The translations under genes and the position numbers were made by a program. Below are positions 5,857 through 8,537 of a stretch of 8,537 nucleotides of DNA, piece by piece. Numbering within the stretch: position 1 is the stretch's first letter; each line of letters begins with the position of its first letter. Origin of the DNA: Nitrososphaerales archaeon TH5894. Lineage in GTDB: Archaea > Thermoproteota > Nitrososphaeria > Nitrososphaerales > Nitrososphaeraceae. The notes beneath the pieces are model-generated. The model was not told the origin of the DNA, made no database searches, and saw nothing but the letters and a program-made list of their open reading frames with translations. The stretch lies in NCBI GenBank assembly GCA_014523485.1, contig JAATVK010000212.1, positions 1 to 8,537 of the forward strand. The letters run 5' to 3'.

Positions 5857-6474
5857 ATGTTCACTGGTATAATAGAATCTCTGTGTGAAATAAAATCTAT
5901 TAACGAGATAAAAAAAGGCAATTCGAAATATCCTGCTGAAATTAAATTTTCTATAGATATTGGGAATTTAAGTAAGGGTTTAAAGATTGGTAAAAGTATA
6001 GCAGTAAACGGAGTTTGTTTAACCATAACCAAATTAAATAATAATATTGCCGAATTTTCAGTAATTGGAGAAACAGTAAGAAAAACATGTCTAGATTCAA
6101 TAAAGAAAGGAGAGAAGGTTAATATTGAAAGAAGTATGAGAGTATCCGACAGGTTTGATGGTCATTTTGTTCAAGGTCATGTAGATTGTACAGGTATTAT
6201 CTACGACAAAATAGTTTTCCCCACAGAAACAAAACTTATTATCAAAATCTTTGGGGAACTAAAAGAATCTTTCCGATATGTAGTACGAAAGGGTTCAATT
6301 ACAATTGATGGAATTAGCTTAACCGTTGTAGATATTGACAATAAAAACTTAGTATCCATATCTTTGATTCCTCATACATTAAAAAAAACTACTTTAGGGA
6401 TAAAATCAATTGGAGATAAAGTTAATATCGAATTTGATATTATTGGGAAATATATTTCAAGACTTTTACCATAA
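5857..6474 (+). CDS. ribE: Riboflavin synthase, bacterial/eukaryal two-domain type
   Basis: Dismutates two 6,7-dimethyl-8-ribityllumazine molecules into riboflavin and the pyrimidine precursor. The product has two tandem lumazine-binding barrels. The first runs from the diagnostic N-terminus MFTGIIE (1-7) through SIAVNGVCLTI (47-57) with Cys54 and Thr56. The second starts near GHFVQGHVD (102-110) with His103, and continues through SITIDGISLTV (147-157), IPHTLKKTTL (171-180) and the C-terminal Asp194. Its 205 residues are usual for the family. The MFTGIIE start fixes the ATG at 5857. Methanogens and several other archaea use an unrelated riboflavin synthase of the lumazine-synthase fold, so this gene is of the bacterial type, probably by ancient transfer; codon use looks like that of its neighbours. 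It is the first complete gene of the riboflavin operon and is followed by a 61-nt gap. Confidence 0.96.
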   Translation: MFTGIIESLCEIKSINEIKKGNSKYPAEIKFSIDIGNLSKGLKIGKSIAVNGVCLTITKLNNNIAEFSVIGETVRKTCLDSIKKGEKVNIERSMRVSDRFDGHFVQGHVDCTGIIYDKIVFPTETKLIIKIFGELKESFRYVVRKGSITIDGISLTVVDIDNKNLVSISLIPHTLKKTTLGIKSIGDKVNIEFDIIGKYISRLLP

Positions 6475-6500
6475 AATTGGTAATAACAACTTTTGTAGTA

Positions 6501-6510
6501 AAATATATAA
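6501..6510 (+). promoter_or_regulatory. Possible internal TATA box before ribB
   Basis: AAATATATAA lies in the ribE-ribB gap, centred about 25 nt before the TTG at 6530 and about 31 nt before the TTG at 6536. The spacing would allow a leaderless ribB transcript in addition to read-through from ribE. The evidence is position and composition only. Confidence 0.35.
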
Positions 6511-6535
6511 TGACTGCTGTTTTTATAATTTGTGT

Positions 6536-7216
6536 TTGTCAACTGTAAAAGATGCTATAGATGCACTCAGTCAAGGAAAATTTGTTCTTATTCATGATGA
6601 TGACAGTAGAGAAAATGAAACTGATATGATAATTGCTGCAGAAAATATAACACCATATCATATAGCAACTATAAGAAATGACGCAGGGGGCCTCTTGTGC
6701 CTAGCTATAGATGGTCATATTTCTACAAAGTTGGGATTATCATACATACATGATATTTTAAACTGTGTTTCTAATGATCATCCTTTATTTACCGCTATGA
6801 CAAATGGTCGTGCTCCATATGGAGATAAACCTTCATTCTCAATTTCTGTTAATCATAGAGATACTTACACCGGAATTACTGATTATGATCGTGCGTTAAC
6901 AATTTCCAAACTTGCATCAGTTTGCAAAAATATTGATAATGGTGGAGTATCAGAATTTATCAAGTGTTTTAGAACTCCAGGTCATGTTTCCCTATTGATT
7001 GCTGCAAAAGGGCTATTAAAAGAACGATTTGGTCATACAGAACTTGCTGTTTATTTGGCAAAGATTGCAGGTCTAACCCCAGCTGTTGCAATATGTGAGA
7101 TGCTTGATTCTCATACTTTTAGATCTCTTTCTATTGATGAAGCATATAAATATGCAAAATTAAAAGACATTCCTTTATTAGAAGCTGATCAATTAAAGAC
7201 ATATTCGGTGATTTAA
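6536..7216 (+). CDS. ribB: 3,4-dihydroxy-2-butanone 4-phosphate synthase
   Basis: Converts ribulose 5-phosphate to formate and 3,4-dihydroxy-2-butanone 4-phosphate, the four-carbon donor for lumazine. With the TTG at 6536 as start the product is 226 residues. It shows DDDSRENETDMI (21-32) with the Mg-binding acidic residues, IRNDAGGLLCLAI (46-58), TGITDYDRA (112-120), RTPGHV (146-151), GHTE (166-169) with the metal-binding His, and the conserved Glu188 in AICEM. The reading frame stays open back to 6411 inside ribE, but residues upstream of 6536 do not look like the family and no in-frame ATG precedes the conserved core. TTG codons at 6530 and 6536 are therefore the likely starts, and 6536 gives the usual N-terminal STVKDAIDAL. 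It is monofunctional, with no GTP cyclohydrolase II domain, consistent with ArfA taking that step in this operon. Confidence 0.94.
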   Translation: MSTVKDAIDALSQGKFVLIHDDDSRENETDMIIAAENITPYHIATIRNDAGGLLCLAIDGHISTKLGLSYIHDILNCVSNDHPLFTAMTNGRAPYGDKPSFSISVNHRDTYTGITDYDRALTISKLASVCKNIDNGGVSEFIKCFRTPGHVSLLIAAKGLLKERFGHTELAVYLAKIAGLTPAVAICEMLDSHTFRSLSIDEAYKYAKLKDIPLLEADQLKTYSVI

Positions 7217-7223
7217 ATTTCAA

Positions 7224-7688
7224 TTGATCAAAGTTCACTTAGCAATAGTTGTTTCTGAATTTAATCATGAAATTACTGATGTAATGTTAGAAGAAGCAAG
7301 AGTTCATGCATCAAAGTTAAACTCGAATGTTAGTCATATTTGTTACGTACCTGGAACGTTTGATATGCCTCTAATAATAAGTCATTTATTGCAAAATAAT
7401 ACTATTGATGCTGTAATTACATTAGGAGCAGTTATAAAAGGCGATACAAATCACGATATAATAATTGCTGAAACTACAGCGAGACTGATATCGGATTTAT
7501 CATTACAATATAAAAAACCAGTTGCACTAGGTATATCAGGACCTAACATGACTATTGAACAAGCATGGGAAAGAGCAAAAATAGTTCCCATACGTGCAGT
7601 AAATGCAGCTGTAAATATGGTAACTAGAATAAAAAAATTAAATGAAAGTCAATTTAGTCAAAATAAAACTACTATTATTATAAAATGA
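7224..7688 (+). CDS. ribH: 6,7-dimethyl-8-ribityllumazine synthase
   Basis: Condenses 5-amino-6-ribitylamino-uracil with the RibB product to form lumazine; enzymes of this family assemble as pentamers or icosahedral shells. The 154 residues contain VVSEFNHEIT (9-18) with substrate-stacking Phe13, VPGTFDMPL (42-50), LGAVIKGDTNHD (67-78) with the catalytic His77, and TIEQAWERA (110-118) with the phosphate-binding Arg117. The loop read GVLTT in most bacteria is GPNMT (106-110), close to the archaeal form. The start is a TTG 7 nt after the ribB stop: there is no in-frame ATG before the conserved first strand, and no Shine-Dalgarno sequence is visible. The C-terminal dozen residues (ESQFSQ onward) are poorly conserved and may be disordered. 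Its stop overlaps the arfA start as ATGA. Confidence 0.95.
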   Translation: MIKVHLAIVVSEFNHEITDVMLEEARVHASKLNSNVSHICYVPGTFDMPLIISHLLQNNTIDAVITLGAVIKGDTNHDIIIAETTARLISDLSLQYKKPVALGISGPNMTIEQAWERAKIVPIRAVNAAVNMVTRIKKLNESQFSQNKTTIIIK

Positions 7689-8458
7689 ATATCCAGCTAA
7701 CAATAATCAAAATAGAAGGTTATGGACCATGGACATTGGTCTTGGGTAGTGATAGAGAAGCAAAATTACAAATGCTCCAAGCCAAGATTTATCATGATTT
7801 GCAATATTTATTCTCCAAATATAATTGTCTTGTATTCTCCAATAGATTTGATGAATATTTTGTAATTACAAATACATTATCATTAGAAGATCATGTCTCA
7901 GTTAGAAAAGAGATTTCTATTAAACATCCAAACTTGTGTATATCTTTTACAATAGGAATTGGAAAGACCCCATTAGATGCAAATATCCAAGCCTATCAGA
8001 TAAGAAGAAATGAAAAATTTCTTGTTAAAAATTTTCAAATTTATGGTGAAATAAACAATATTTCAGAATCTCCCTCTTTAAATGACAACAAAGTAAAAAT
8101 ACTTCATATTGATATAAATGATTCATCAGGTTTTGGAAATCATCTATCTCCTTATGAAACTACTATTAAGGTAATGAAATCTTATGTTCTTCTTATGGAT
8201 AAATTTCTCAAGAAAGATTCATTAACTTTTTTTCTAGGAGGAGATAACTTTATGATAATTGCTGCTGATCTATTAGAAAAAGATGAAATTTCTAAGTTAT
8301 TAAATAGTATCTCTGATGAATTGGATATTAAATTTAATTGTGGCATAGGATTTGGAAGAACCTCTAGAGAATCAGCCAAGAATGCCACAGAGGCTCTCGA
8401 TTCCATTAGAAAATTGAGTAAAAAAGGACAAATTATTCCTATCTATGAGATCAAATGA
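7685..8458 (+). CDS. arfA: GTP cyclohydrolase III (ArfA)
   Basis: Hydrolyses GTP to 2-amino-5-formylamino-6-ribosylamino-4(3H)-pyrimidinone 5'-phosphate, the first step of archaeal riboflavin and F420 synthesis. The protein has two tandem GGDEF/cyclase-like domains. The first begins with IIKIEGYGPWT (7-17) and includes FSNRFDEYFVITN (51-63). The second carries HIDIND (141-146), FFLGGDNFM (182-190) and GIGFGRTSRESA (220-231). These match the Methanocaldococcus enzyme as I remember it, and 257 residues is close to that length. One visible difference is EGYGPW where that enzyme has DNYGPW, placing Glu11 at a predicted acidic metal-site position. The ATG overlaps the ribH stop (ATGA), and its own stop overlaps the next gene in the same way, which argues for tight translational coupling. 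It is a specifically archaeal enzyme next to a bacterial-type RibE. Confidence 0.95.
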   Translation: MNIQLTIIKIEGYGPWTLVLGSDREAKLQMLQAKIYHDLQYLFSKYNCLVFSNRFDEYFVITNTLSLEDHVSVRKEISIKHPNLCISFTIGIGKTPLDANIQAYQIRRNEKFLVKNFQIYGEINNISESPSLNDNKVKILHIDINDSSGFGNHLSPYETTIKVMKSYVLLMDKFLKKDSLTFFLGGDNFMIIAADLLEKDEISKLLNSISDELDIKFNCGIGFGRTSRESAKNATEALDSIRKLSKKGQIIPIYEIK

Positions 8459-8537
8459 ATTTTATTATTAGAAATATCAGTTTATTATATGGAAAAGACT
8501 TAGTTTACATAAATAAAGGATTTATATGCATTAATAA
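8455..8537 (+). CDS. Partial gene at the window edge; possibly amidohydrolase family
   Basis: An ATG overlapping the arfA stop by ATGA opens a frame that runs to the end of the window, 27 codons. The visible residues start MNFIIRNISLLYGKDL and continue YINKGFICIN. The pattern of a short strand, a Leu-Leu-Tyr-Gly turn, and a second strand with Gly-Phe-Ile resembles the N-terminal beta-sandwich of amidohydrolases, but too little is seen to assign a family. Tight coupling to arfA suggests a place in the riboflavin operon. It does not look like the start of the creatininase-type deformylase ArfB. Confidence 0.5.
   Translation, partial: MNFIIRNISLLYGKDLVYINKGFICIN

Noticed and set aside
5787..6032. 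Open frame of 81 codons on the minus strand
   Set aside because: It overlaps the conserved N-terminal half of ribE in antisense and has no promoter or recognisable motif.
6411..6535. Extended N-terminus for RibB beginning inside ribE
   Set aside because: The extra 42 residues do not resemble RibB and the frame is merely open by chance through the ribE end and the gap.
8182..8406. Open frame of 74 codons on the minus strand
   Set aside because: It is antisense to the conserved second domain of arfA.
1..8537. CRISPR arrays, insertion sequences, attachment sites or phage genes
   Set aside because: No regularly spaced repeats, transposase or integrase frames, or terminal inverted repeats were seen; the tRNA-Thr 3' end has no second copy in the window.

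Overview
The window is archaeal and strongly AT-rich. It has archaeal TATA-box promoters placed close to start codons, an archaeal/eukaryal-type uS11, a PDCD5/TFAR19 family protein, an RtcB RNA ligase and an archaeal GTP cyclohydrolase III (ArfA). The PDCD5 homologue, the combination of archaeal ArfA with a bacterial-type two-domain riboflavin synthase, and ThiL all suit an AT-rich member of the Nitrososphaerota (Thaumarchaeota). That placement is an inference from remembered family patterns and was not tested by phylogeny.

Layout. (1) 11-84, minus: tRNA-Thr(CGU), divergent from the next block across a short region with one AT-only box. (2) 167-3000, plus: a phosphohexomutase (GlmM/ManB type), then thiamine-monophosphate kinase ThiL overlapping it by 17 nt, then ribosomal protein uS11, which appears to have its own promoter. 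(3) 3001-3195: convergent intergenic stretch with T-rich termination signals and a small inverted repeat. (4) 5073-3196, minus: rtcB followed directly by a PDCD5-family gene (TAA then ATG, no gap). (5) 5074-5856: about 780 bp with no intact gene. Its minus strand holds what looks like a decayed protein gene (5560-5132) with several stops and frameshifts. Its right-hand end holds an imperfect G-rich repeat pair just upstream of a TATA box. (6) 5857 to the window end, plus: a riboflavin operon of ribE, ribB, ribH and arfA, and the first 27 codons of another gene joined by an ATGA overlap.

How the genes work together. ArfA opens the GTP branch of archaeal riboflavin/F420 synthesis. RibB makes the four-carbon unit from ribulose 5-phosphate. 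RibH condenses that unit with the pyrimidine to give lumazine, and RibE dismutates lumazine to riboflavin. The deformylase (ArfB), the reductase and the kinase/FAD steps are not in view. RtcB seals tRNA exons, but the tRNA here has no intron. ThiL and the mutase serve cofactor and cell-surface sugar metabolism.

I see no new defence, mobile or secretion system. The points most worth a second look are the eroded gene at 5132-5560, the G-rich repeats before the rib promoter, the apparent TTG starts of three genes without visible Shine-Dalgarno sites, and the position of uS11 away from its usual archaeal partners.
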